Below, piece after piece: positions 30,569 to 41,499 of a stretch of 64,000 nucleotides of DNA. The notes below the pieces were generated by a model. The model had not been told where the DNA came from. It searched no databases and saw only the letters and a list, made by a program, of their open reading frames with translations. The stretch lies in contig VDMD01000011.1 in the NCBI GenBank assembly GCA_007026445.1, positions 186,001 through 250,000 on the forward strand. Direction: 5' to 3'. This DNA comes from Schizophyllum amplum (Eukaryota > Basidiomycota > Agaricomycetes > Agaricales > Schizophyllaceae). The position numbers and the translations under genes were made by a program. The first letter of the stretch is position 1; each line of letters starts with the position of its first letter.

Positions 30569-32953
30569 ATGAACTTCGACGACCCTCCGCCGGCTGACGA
30601 GGACTATCTCGCGCCCGCTATTGGGCTCGCAATACTGCTTCTCAGTCTCACGTACTTGTTATGGCGGGCAATATCTTTTCTGCGTCCGCGGAATCAACAT
30701 TCTCTGCGCTCTGTCGCGATCCTCGTCCTCGGCGACGTGGGGCGCAGTCCGCGGATGATGTACCACGCACAAAGCTTTGCAGAATGCGAATTTGTCACGG
30801 ATGTGATAGGGTACAAAGGTAGGACCTTCTTCGCTCAACATATCATTGCTAACATATTTTTCCATAGGCTCCCGAGTGATACCCTCGCTGGAGAGGCTGC
30901 CGAAGGTTCAGCTGCATTACCTGGCGGAGCCTCCGACTTGGCTGTCCCGCCTGCCCTTCGTGATTGCCGCGCCATTCAAGATCTTTCATCAAGTCTTGAC
31001 TATACTCGTTGTCCTCATCGTCGACATCGAGGCAGCCCCGGAGTTCCTTCTCGTGCAGGTGAGGTCATGATGTCGCACTGGTTTTACGAATATCGTATTG
31101 CAGGCTTGTTACTTCCCTATTTCATCGGCACCTCGCGAGGTGCATTAGCCATGGATATATGGTTTACCATTGGCGAGGCGACGTGAGGGGGGACAGGACG
31201 TGCAGAAGCGGAGGCAGACGTGGCGAATCGCGGTCACGTGATACTCGCTCAAAGCTTTTGTGGCAATGCCATGATTTCTTGAGAAGACGTCGGTAGAATT
31301 CGCAGACTCCATAGTTGCTATGCTCCCAATGGTCTCAAGGGTTGCTCACATGACTTCATCAGAACCCGCCGAGCATTCCGACGCTGGCCATTGTATGGAT
31401 CGTCTCGCGCATACGCGGAAGCAAGGTCATCATCGACTGGCATAATCTTGGATATAGTATCTTAGCGTTAAAATTGGGGGAGAACCACATTTATGTGCGC
31501 ATATCGACATGGTAAGTGCCTCCTCTTTTATGATAGAACGCGTTGATGACTATCTTTTTAGGTTCGAGCGCTACTTCGGTCGCTCGGCCTACGCACATCT
31601 GTTTGTAACACAGGCAATGCGGGATCACCTTGTCTCAAAGTGGGATCTGCAGTAAGCACCGAATAACATACGAGAAAGTATTATCAAACTCATCTCTGCG
31701 CTCAGAGGGCACAAGATCGTCCTGCACGACCGCCCCCACAGCCAATTCCACCGCACCACCCCACAGGAAATTCACGACGTACGTCAGTATCCTCGAGCTC
31801 TCATTTTCCTGCTCAACCACCCATTCAGCTCTTCATAAAACTCCAAGCCGTCCTCCTCGCCCAGCCCTCCCTCCGCGGCTTCCTCCCCCGCGGCACCCTC
31901 CCCTACTCCACCGCCTTCACCGCCACCGACGGTGATGATCCCGTGAAGAAAGACGTTGGCATCCCGATCAGTGTGACGCAGCCGACGCTGAAGGAGATCG
32001 CGCCGCCGCGGCTGCGCGCGGACCGCCCGGCGCTGCTCGTGAGCAGCACGAGCTGGACAGAAGATGAGGACTTTGGGATGTTGATTGAGGCGTTGGAGAA
32101 GTACGAAGCGGCTGCCAGGGAGAGGAATGCGAAGCGCGATGGGTTCGGTGCAGCGGCCGATGAGCGAGATGCAGAGCGTGGCCGGTCAAGTACGCCGCTG
32201 CCGAAGGTTCTGTGTGTGGTGACGGGGAAGGGCCCGCTGCGAATCAAGTATATGCAGCGCATTGGCAAGCTGCAGACGGGCTGGACGTGGGTACGTTGCG
32301 TCAGCATGTGGCTGGAGGCGGAAGACTACCCTTTACTGTTGGGTGAGTGACTCCGCAATTTCATTTCGAGGCGACAGGTGCTTACGCGATTTTTAAGGGG
32401 CTGCCGATTTGGGCGTCTCCCTTCATACGAGCTCCTCAGCGCTTGACCTGCCCATGAAGGTGGTCGACATGTTCGGCGCAGGCACGCCTGTATGCGCACT
32501 TGATTTTGCTTGGTGAGCGCTCTTTTTTCGAGGAACAGATTCATGCTGCTGACATGCACCCGAAGTATCAACGAGTTGGTCAAGGACGGGAAGAACGGGT
32601 TGATTTTCAAGACGAGCGAAGAACTCGCTCAACAACTCATGGTGAGTGACCCAGCCGTCTTCGAGAACATCCAAAACTGATCCATTGTTCACTCTCAGGA
32701 TCTATTCTCCGACTTCCCAAACGGTACACAGCAGCTCGACGCCATGCGCGCAATATTGCAAGGCAAGAACGAGAAGATACACGCCTCGCGCCCGCTAGAG
32801 CACGCACATGCCATGGATCGTACCCCAGAGCGCATGCAACGACAGCCTTCAGTGGAAGAGGACGAGTGGGAATGGTCATCCTGGGATGAGAATTGGGCGA
32901 AGACGGTGCGTCCGCTTCTCCTATGGGATGCGCTGGGACCGCGACAGAAGTAG
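30569..32953 (+). CDS. ALG1: Chitobiosyldiphosphodolichol beta-1,4-mannosyltransferase ALG1
   Basis: Nine exons: 30569-30818, 30868-31058, 31363-31511, 31562-31651, 31706-31778, 31829-32342, 32398-32512, 32566-32641 and 32699-32953 (570 aa). An N-terminal membrane anchor ([16 protein letters not shown]) precedes [20 protein letters not shown], the ALG1 signature start. Further family blocks are [29 protein letters not shown] and [20 protein letters not shown], with [13 protein letters not shown] after it. ALG1 adds the first mannose to dolichol-linked chitobiose on the cytosolic face of the ER. ATG 30491 is an alternative, longer start. Intron 2 is 304 nt, far longer than the others (49-55 nt). 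Confidence 0.95.
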
Positions 32954-33068
32954 ACGAGATGTGTGTGTAATATATTGCAAGAAAGCGGTTTCGCGTGTAC
33001 TAGGTGCTGCAGGTAAGAGGAGTGCTACAGCCTGAGATATGACATGAATAAGTTAAAGAGCGCATTGT

Positions 33069-35095
33069 TTACGACGTGGGGCAGCGGGAGCTCGTGCACT
33101 TAACACCAGTATGGAAAGCGAAGGAGAAACGCGGGGGCACCGTGACTTTCAGGTTTCCACTCCCGTCGACCACGAGCCTGCGATTTGCATCAGCACTGAA
33201 CATCATCCCCAGCTATCACACCGAACTTACTGCATAACACCCGTGCACGCCGAATCAACACCGCTGGTACTGCTGACTTGAGAAATGTCGCAGTACGTCC
33301 CCTTAGGCATACCAGTCGCGAATGTGCTGTTCCACTGCGTATCGGAGTTGTTGATGATCACGAAGCCGAGGGCGCCCCGGGCGAAGGCAATCCGTTGAGA
33401 GCTGGGCGCAACCCATTTCGTGAGGGCTGCGGTACCGACGCGATTGCGGAAGCCAACCATGCCGGCCATTTGGCTGGAGGAGGGTCAGAAGAACTCGAAG
33501 GAAGTAACAGGTCTGTGAGCGCACCGATGCTGGCAGAGCCATCCAGAGTTGTTCGTGCAATCGCCTTTGCCTGGGAACAAAAGTTAGTACGAGTACTGGT
33601 AGGGAGAGGAGAAATGAGCGTACCTCCGTTGGGCGCGCCGTCTGTGTTTTGGCTGAATGTATAGCTCGAGAGCACAGTGGGCGTGCCATAGGAATGGGCG
33701 AGAGACAAGACCAGAGCGTTGCGGTATATGTTGCTCGGTGAGCGGTAAGTAACCGCCGCGCCGTTCTTAAATCATGTATATTAATATGCAGCACATGCCG
33801 CGAGGGAGTGGATACGCACCCGCTCAGTGTCATGATTCGTCACGAAGACATTCGCCTTGGCGCTGCTGACCCAGCCCTACGATACCATTTGAGTGACCGC
33901 ACGACGTAAACCGCGGACGAAGACTCACCTGTTTGTCCAGGTTCTGCAAAATCCAGATGCCCTTCGAATCATCCGTGAAGGCGTCCTTGAACCAACCGAT
34001 GTAATCGAATCCCTGCACGGAGCCGATGCCAGCGTAATCCGTAGGCTTGACCGCGTCGGACTGGATGCTGGCGACTTCCTGCGTGATGTACAAGCTCTTT
34101 TTGAGACGGGATAAGATATTGGAGATGTCCGCTGGTGGCATGTCTGCAGGACGAGTGAGCATGGCGCGAAGATCAAGGGTAGACGCAACATACGCTTAGC
34201 AGCATCGAGCCGCAGACCGTCAATGCCAAGCGAAATGAGGTCGTTGCCATATGCAGCGAGCTTGCCTCGCACGTAGTCGCTCTCGGTAGCGAGACTGCAG
34301 ACATGTCTGATAAGTATCCGGTATGACCCTGCCGAAGAGAAAACTCACTCGGACAAAGTGTCAAGCTCGCAGAACCGGACCTCCGTGGCATTGCTGTAGT
34401 TCACAATTTGGTCGTTGTGTCCATTATTGCAGTGATGGAAGTTAGAGTTGCTGAAAGGTACGGCTATGTGACGACGTTAGTCCTCAATCTGTAAATCAGG
34501 CATTGCATGTACACACCTGGATAGCTATACGCCGCAAACTTGCTCCCGCCCACGGCCGTTCCGGAGTAGGGACCAGACATGTGATTGAAGAGGGTGTCTG
34601 GAGCGGCGATGAGCTGAGGCTGTGGCTAGCAGTGTCGGTTCACTCACCCGCGATGACCTTGACGCCTGCTTTGTGGCAGGTCGAAATCATGTTCGCGTAC
34701 TGCGCTCGATTTCCATGCTTGGAAGTGATGTTGTACGACACGACCTGGAGTAACCGTCAGTCATGTCTTCGAATTCCAAAGGAGCACAAGAAGCTAGCGT
34801 ACCTGATACTCTGCAGACCATTCATCGCCTTGCGGATGCTCTTGGGCGGGGCTGACTACAGCGAAGATGGCACAAGTCCGTCAAGCTCGGGCGACGAGGG
34901 AAAGTAAATCGACCCACCTTGGACATAAGAGTAGCCTGCCGGGCCTAGGAAGGTCGTGCACTCCTGAGCCACAGAGTCCCAGCTCCACTGAAACATCTGC
35001 GCGATGACCGGCGCAGCGCTGACTGCGCGAGACTGTACAGGTCCTGCGAAGGCGCGTCCAGCCAGCGCCGGCACGAGAGTATACTGCAGCTTCAT
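33069..35095 (-). CDS. Secreted alpha-amylase (GH13), copy 1
   Basis: Twelve exons: 35095-34918, 34855-34803, 34744-34648, 34597-34517, 34463-34349, 34294-34194, 34143-33929, 33876-33820, 33765-33624, 33564-33525, 33473-33231 and 33177-33069 (476 aa). It starts with a secretory signal peptide ([20 protein letters not shown]). [12 protein letters not shown] follows. The GH13 conserved regions are [19 protein letters not shown] (nucleophile Asp ~205), YITQEV (acid/base Glu ~231) and FVTNHDTER (Asp ~296). The C-terminal domain has CDISQ and CTGVMQ. A TAA follows CTGVMQ at 33229-33227, but it lies inside a GTAAGT donor; splicing to 33177 restores a tail seen also in copy 2. It hydrolyses internal alpha-1,4 bonds of starch. 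The catalytic residues are intact. Confidence 0.95.
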
Positions 35096-35619
35096 GATCG
35101 TTTGCTTGGTGGGGGAAGTTGCCAGTGAACAGAAAAGTTAAGAAGAGCTCTGCACGGTTGCCAGGGTTATAAGCCATTTTTGAGACATATATAAGTCTCG
35201 CGGAACGGTTTGTCTAGGTATCCGCCGCAGCTGGGTCCTATTTGCATAGCGTCGTTTTATTCTGGTTAATTGAACAGCCTGGACTGTATCTCACATATAG
35301 CTCACTTTATGAGGGATATATGAGGGGCATGTCGATCGCGGTGCAGCGCACGCGTCCGGGTATAAGTTGCTGTGGCAGACATGTCAGACTGATGAACTTG
35401 TCTATGGCGAGATCTCTGGGCCTGGTTGACCCGTTCACACTGACGCCTTGGCGATTTACCGCTACACGGTTGAAGAAAGAGTAGTACGTATGTAAATATG
35501 AACAAACAACTACATTGTATTCCTTATTTGGGACGGACTCGTCGGCTGCAGGCTGGGGCAGCTTCTTCGAGTACTTGCAACAAACTATTACCCCCGAGCC
35601 CGGCGCCAGGCGCATGCCT
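35096..35619. other. Promoter region of amylase copy 1 and spacer
   Basis: It contains a TATATAA-like box at 35188-35194 within GAGACATATATAAGTCTC, an almost perfect palindrome about 95 nt upstream of the start. The part from ~35480 resembles the sequence upstream of the first VIT/vWFA gene (~38517), showing it belongs to the duplicated unit. Confidence 0.5.
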
Positions 35620-36060
35620 CATTTATACGTACTCGAATATGCAGGTCTGACCACTACCACAACTCTTGAGGCGACGCGCCGACGGCCGTGTTATCAGCGC
35701 TGGACGGTCGCGACGACGCGTCAACGCCGCCGTCAAGTGACGTGAGCTCCAGCCATTCGCGAGTTGCTATGGCCACAATGCACCCTCTCCTTTCCCTACA
35801 CCATGTCGACGGCCAGCGGGGTTCCGTATAATGTGTGTGCGTCTACCCCTCGAGCAAGTCCGGGCGCGGTTGTTCATCTTCGATGATAGTTCCGTTACCC
35901 GCATCTCTGAGAAAGACGGAACGCGCCACATGCATAAACAACCCCATAGTATCCTGCCGGAAGACGCTGAAACAGATTCACAGCAAAACGTCTGCACATC
36001 CAACGGCGTGCGCGAAGCAATACTTCCTTGAATCTGAAGTTCTGCAGCTATAATTTACAT
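35620..36060 (+). pseudogene. VIT/vWFA gene relic between the two amylases
   Basis: Sequence from about 35620 aligns with the promoter and first two exons of the VIT/vWFA gene at 38634 and following. ATG 35803 opens MSTASGVPYN (compare MSTPNGILYN) but quickly shifts frame. An exon-2 remnant reads QIHSKTSAHPTACAKQYF (compare QIYSNPSAHPTARAKYCF). It stops where the 3' end of amylase copy 2 begins. The VIT and vWFA domains are missing. This shows that an amylase-plus-VIT/vWFA unit was duplicated and one VIT/vWFA copy lost. Confidence 0.75.
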
Positions 36061-36068
36061 CGATACAT

Positions 36069-38087
36069 TTATGGGCAGCTGGAGCCCGTGCACACAGCAC
36101 CTGTATGGAAAGCGAAAGAGAAGCGCGGGGGCACCGTCACATTCAGATTACCACTTCCGTCCACGACAAGTCTACAATAAATTCATCAGCACCGAATCCC
36201 CCACTGTCATTGTCCAACTCACTGCATAACTCCTGTGCACGCCGAATCGATGCCACTAGCGCTGTTCACCTGCGAGATGTCGCAGTACGTCCCCTCGGGC
36301 AGACCGGTCGAGAACTCGCTGCTCCATTCCTCGTTGGCGTTGTTGATGATGACGAAACCGAGTGCGCCGCGGGCAAAAGCAATCCTCTGTGAGCTGGGCG
36401 CGATCCAATTGGTCAGGGCTGCGTCGCCGACGTGATTGCGGAAGCCGACCATGCCGGCCATTTGGCTGAGGGAAGAAAAAAGTTGGATGAGCGCTGATGC
36501 AAAAGACGGCAGGCATGCAAACGCACCGGTGCTGGCAGAGCCATCCTGAATCATTTGAACAGTCGCCTACGCCTGGCGTGTTTGAGTATGCGAGGTGAAG
36601 TATGGACACGGTGCATACCGCTGCTGGGCGCGCCGTCCGTGGCCTCGCTGAATTCGTAGCTCGAAAGCACCGTGGGTGTGCCATAGGGATGGGCAAGGGA
36701 CAGCACCAGAGCATTGTGGTACACATTGTTCGTGGAGCTGTAAGTCAGCGCTGCGCCGTTCTGTTTGAACGATGAAGCAGAGTCCGCATGAAACGGTGTA
36801 AGGGGCAGACGCTCACCCGCTCAGTGTCGTGGTTCGTCACGAAGACATTGGCTCGATCGCTTTCGACCCAGCCCTGCAGTTCATGAACGACTGCACGCTA
36901 TAGCCTGCCAATGACATGGATATCCTCACCTGCTGATCCAGCTCATGTAGAATCCAAATTCCCTTTGAGTCGTCCGTAAAGGCGTCCTTAAACCACCCAA
37001 CATAGTCGAACACCTGCACCGCGCCGTTGTCGACATATTCCGTGGGCTTAACCGCGTCGGACTGAATGCTGGCGACCTCCTGCGTGATATACACGCTCGA
37101 GGTGAGCCGAGAGAGGATGTTGGCGATGTCTGCGGGTTGCATGTCTGTGGGACGGTGAGCATGATGGCACGAGGGCAGGGGTGGAAATCCATACGCTTGG
37201 CAGCGTCGAGCCGTAGGCCGTCAATGCCGAGGGAAAGGAGGTCGTTGGCGTATGCGGCGAGCTTGCCTCGCACGTAGTCGCTTTCGGTGGCGAGGCTGAC
37301 ATGGTCGAATTATGCAAGCTTATTACCGGCTTAAGAATGGAGACTCACTCGGACAAGGTGTCGAGCTCGCAGAATCGCACCTCCGTGGCATTGCTGTTGT
37401 CTTCGATTTGGTCGTCGTGCCCATTATTGCAATGATGAAAGTCGGAGGTGGTGAAAGGCACGGCTGTCGCAAGGTATGAGTTAGACGTGCTTCACATAGG
37501 AGTCAGACACGCACCTGGATAGTCATACGGCGCGAAGGTGCTGCCGCCCACTGCCGTCCCTGAATAAGGGCCGGACATATGGTTGAAGAGGGTATCTATA
37601 ACGATGTGTTGAGTCCGACCTTTCTTATTAGTGGCAGCGCACTCACCTGCGATGACCTTGACACCCGCTTCATGGCAGGTCGAAATCATGTTTGCGTATT
37701 GCGCGCGATCTCCATGCTTAGACGTGAGGTTATATGAGACGACCTTGTGCGAGCATTGATTTTCTTCACATTCCGGTGGAGCAGAGGAACATACCTGATA
37801 CTCGGCAGACCATTCTTCGCCTTGCGGATGCTCTTGGGCGGGGCTGACTAGGAAGAAGGGCGCAAGGGTCAGCTGAGCGCGTCTGGACGAGACCGAAGAT
37901 TGGCATGCGGACCTTGAACGTACGCGTATCCTGCCGGGCCGAGGAAGTCTGAGCACTCCTGCGCCACAGAGTCCCAGCTCCATTGAAACATTTGTGCGAT
38001 GACCGACCCAGCGGCATCTGCGCGTCGTACCGGTCCTGCAAAGGCGCGCCCAGCCATAGCCGGTATCAAAGCATACCGCAGCTTCAT
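36069..38087 (-). CDS. Secreted alpha-amylase (GH13), copy 2
   Basis: Twelve exons with the same positions and phases as copy 1: 38087-37913, 37847-37795, 37743-37647, 37595-37515, 37463-37349, 37295-37195, 37144-36930, 36873-36817, 36760-36619, 36566-36527, 36465-36223 and 36171-36069 (473 aa). Signal peptide [20 protein letters not shown]. Catalytic residues are in [11 protein letters not shown] (Asp ~204), YITQEV (Glu ~230) and FVTNHDTER (Asp ~295). The donor before the last exon is GTGAGT where copy 1 has GTAAGT. The terminal exon encodes [14 protein letters not shown] and RFSFAFHTG, close to copy 1. Introns have diverged much more than exons, so both copies have probably been under purifying selection. 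Confidence 0.95.
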
Positions 38088-38629
38088 GGTTGTCCGCTTC
38101 TTGGTGAGGGGTAATGAAGGAGGCGGGAAGGACGCTGCACAGGCAGGGTACTGAAGACATATTTATATGTTGCGGACTCAAGCCTGTCAACCCGACGCAG
38201 ATGGTTTTTTTACGCAGTGCGGATCGTTCAGTTCGGGGACAACGAGCATGCTTGCCCGCAACGTATCGTCGAAAATCACCTGGACCTGGAGATCAACATG
38301 TCGGGGCAGTGCATTGAAAGAGCGCGCGGCCGCGGCGGGAGCTGCTGATCGTCGCTCTAGGCGCCGGAAGTCTTTGGTTGGAGGTGACTGGGTCTTGTAT
38401 TTGCGTCTTCACTTACATTGCACGAAACATCAACCATTCGATGTATGATGAGTAGTACGCCAGGCCGAATAGGTCTGAGTGAAGTTGAAACTTAAAGGAG
38501 TAGGTGTAGGATAGGTAAATAAGGACAAATACACTCATTGTATTCCTATCAAATTCCTATTTGGGAATATTGATTATACTTGGTCTTGCGACAGACCTTC
38601 ATCTCCGCAAACTGGCGCCTGCTTTATCC
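38088..38629. other. Promoter region of amylase copy 2, no other gene
   Basis: A minus-strand TATAAAT-like box lies near 38163, about 75 nt upstream of the amylase ATG. The rest has no supported gene. Right of 38517 it resembles the spacer upstream of the relic at 35620. Confidence 0.5.
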
Positions 38630-38780
38630 TCACGTACTCAAATGCAGTCAGGCTCTCTACTAGTCCCACGGCCCTTGAGGCGACCACGCCGTATCAGCGG
38701 CGCTGTCGCGCGTCAAGTGACGTGAGCTAGCCATTACCGGACTGCTATGGCCCCCAAGCGCCCTCTTCCTCTCCCGCACC

Positions 38781-40453
38781 ATGTCGACGCCTAACGGCAT
38801 TCTGTACAACGCGCCTAACAGCCAGCGCGTGCGCCTACCCCTCGAAGAAGTCCGGGCGCGGGTGCTTGTCCTCGATGGTAGGTAGTTCCGTGTCCTCGGA
38901 AGACGGAGCGCGCGAAATGAACGACCTCTACAGTATCCGCCCGGGTGATGCTGAAGCAGATCTACAGCAATCCGTCTGCGCATCCGACGGCGCGCGCAAA
39001 GTACTGCTTCCCAGTACCTGCGAGCGCGGCAGTCTGTGCGTTCGAAATGACCCGCGCATCGGATGGGCGGAGAATTCAGGCGGTGGCGCGGGAGCGGAAG
39101 CACGCTCAGGAAGACTTTGAGCGTGCCGTGGCAGCAGGAGAAGATGCAGGGCTGCTGGAATATGTTACCGACGATGGTGAGTGCTTGTCTCCCGTTGCAG
39201 ACGAATCTCATCGGCTTTCAGTATTCACGATCTCAGTAGGATCCATACCGGCACACGACCAAGTCTCGGTACAGATAGTAGTGAGCACTTCCACCCGGCC
39301 TTCAGATCCTGTCTCAATACGCGCAGTACGTCATGAGCCTCATGAACGAGGAGAGCGCCTCCGACGTGCGCTTGCACCTCCCCATGCACATCGCCGAGCG
39401 CTACGGCAAGCTACCCGCCGGCGTCGCAGACGCCTCCCACCCACCCTCCGCCGTCCGTGTCCGCATCACCCTCGACATTCTCTGCCGCGGCAAGCTCACC
39501 AGCGTCAAGAGCCCCAGCCACGCCGACCAAGTGCGCATCCGGCCCTACCAAACCGACCGCGGACGCGCCTCGCGCAGGCGGGTCACTGCAAAGTACCGAT
39601 CCCTGGACTTCCTCGACCGTGATTTTATTCTCATCGTGCGCGCGGAAGGTCTCGGCGAGTCGCGCTGCTTTGCGGAGCTCGGGCGCCATCCGACCGACCG
39701 CACGCTCAGGACGCTCGCGCTGCAGCTGGTGCTGGTGCCAAAGGTCCCGCTGGCGCCGTCAGAGACGAGAGAGTTCATCTTCCTGGTGGATAGGAGCGGC
39801 AGCATGGATGGGGATCGGATTGAGACGGCCAAGAAGACGCTGGAGGTCCTGCTCTTGATGCTGCCGGCGCAGGGCACGTACTTTAACGTCTTCAGCTTCG
39901 GGGGGCACTCGGACTCGCTGTGGTTGCGCAGTCGACCGTATGATGAGGGCACGTTGGACGAGGCGGTGAGTGCGGTTTCCTGTGGCGTGGCCGCATCGCT
40001 GACGGTCGCGTGGGCACATCGCTGACGGTCGCGTACATCAGACGGAGCACGTCCGAGCTATGCGCGCCAACTACGGCGGCACGCATATCCGGGAGGCCTT
40101 GGAGAACATATTCGCCTCCCGCCAGGAGAATCACCCGACATCTATCTTTGTACTGACTGATGGAGGCGTAAGCTTTCTCATCCATTTCGTCGTCCTACAC
40201 TGACGCTCAACAGGCCTACGATACCGACGCCAGCATCCAGACTGTGCAAGATGCCGTCGCTAGCGCGCCCCCTCATGCCCGCCTCAACGTCTTCGCCTCC
40301 TCACGCCCGCCTCACACGCCCGCCTCAACGTCTTCTGCCTGGGTATCGGCGACAGCGTGTCGACGGACATGTGCGAGGCGGGCGACGGACATGTGCGAGG
40401 CGGGCGACGGTATCTTCTTGTACGCGCAGAGCGTGGAGAGCATCGTGAGCTAG
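38781..40453 (+). CDS. VIT and vWFA domain protein, copy A
   Basis: Six exons: 38781-38877, 38934-39176, 39222-39280, 39327-39965, 40042-40167 and 40214-40453 (467 aa). The N-terminal VIT domain includes QIYSNPSAHPTARAKYCFPV, AVCAFEM and LPMHIAERYG. The vWFA domain follows, with a complete MIDAS start DRSGS (~288-292) in FIFLVDRSGSMDGDRIETAK, and later FSFGGHSDSLW, GGTHIREAL and FVLTDGG. VIT/vWFA proteins are related to inter-alpha-trypsin inhibitor heavy chains and PARP4; the fungal role is unknown. A 41 bp insertion and a 22 bp duplication in exon 6 scramble ~20 residues, then restore DMCEAGDGIFLYAQSVESIV. A TAG then ends the protein directly after the vWFA domain, much shorter than typical family members as I know them. 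Confidence 0.85.
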
Positions 40454-41400
40454 TGAGAAGGGGAGGGGGGAAGGGAGGAGCGAGGGACGGCGTGACGAGG
40501 CGGCGAGAGAAGACGTGGCGGTGTGACGAGGCGGCGAGGGACGGCGGGGAATGGAGGAGCGAGGGACGGCGTGACGAGGCGGCGAGGGACGGCGGGGAGG
40601 GGAGGAGGGTGAGGGGAGGGGAGAGGAGGGGATGGGTGAGGGGAGGAGGGGAGGAGGAGGAGGGAGGGGAAGAGGCGCGAGGAGGAGGTGAGAGGGGCAT
40701 AAAGGGAGGTCGGTGGTGAAGCAACGAGGGGAGGGAAGAGGATGGAGGGAGAGAGGAGGCGGCGAATATGCTGCGAGGGAGGGGGGAGGGGAGGTGAGGT
40801 GAGGGGTGAGGGGGAGGGGGAGGGGAGGAGGAGGGGCGAGGAGAAGGCGTTACGAAAGGGGAGTGGAAGGCGTTACGAAAGGGGAGTGGAAGGCGTTACG
40901 AAAGGGGAGTGGAAGGCGTTACGAAAGGGGAGAAGGCGTTACGAAAGTCGTGAAGGGGGCATGAAAGTCGTGAAGGGGGCATGAAGGAAGGTCGGTGGTG
41001 GAGCAACGAGGGGAGGGAAGAGGGTGGAGGGAGAGAGGAGGGGCGCCCTCGCGTTGGGGACGGCTGAGGGCGCCCTCGCGCTGGGGACGGGTGAGAGCGC
41101 CCTCACCTTCGGACGGAGGCGAACGATGCGCCTACGTTCCTCTCCGCATCGTTGGCGTGAGGCGGGAGAGGGCGCGACGGCGGGAGAGGGCGCGACGGCG
41201 GGGAAGAAGGAAGGGGCGCGAGGCGGGGAAGAAGGAAGGGGCGAGGAGGAGGGAAGAAGGGGAGGGCGCCACAAATGGGAGGAAGGACGGGGAGGAGCGA
41301 AGAAGGGGTAGAGGAGCAGTGAATGGGTAAGGGGAGGGGAGGAGCGAAGGGGAAGGGGAGGGGAGTAGCGAAGGGAGAAGGCGCGGTGGGGATAAGGCAC
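40454..41400. repeat. Purine-rich low-complexity tract, unit 1
   Basis: Nearly pure G/A on the plus strand, made of gaggggaggg-type runs. It includes a 23 bp minisatellite (ggcgttacgaaaggggagtg plus three bases) in four copies from 40846, with a variant fifth, and a 20 bp gtcgtgaagggggcatgaaa pair. Frames through it (Gly/Glu/Arg or Pro/Ser-rich) are composition artefacts. Confidence 0.9.
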
Positions 41401-41499
41401 GGGGGAAACGCTAACCTACATTCATAGGAACCGTACCATCGAAGGGGCGGGGACCCGCACGCCTTCGGCGCGTCGCCCCTTCTCCTGTTTTCCTCCAGG

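Noticed and set aside
40284..41400. Several long frames on both strands through the purine tract
   Set aside because: They are Gly/Glu/Arg or Pro/Ser repeats imposed by base composition, overlap in many frames, and are not conserved in unit 3.
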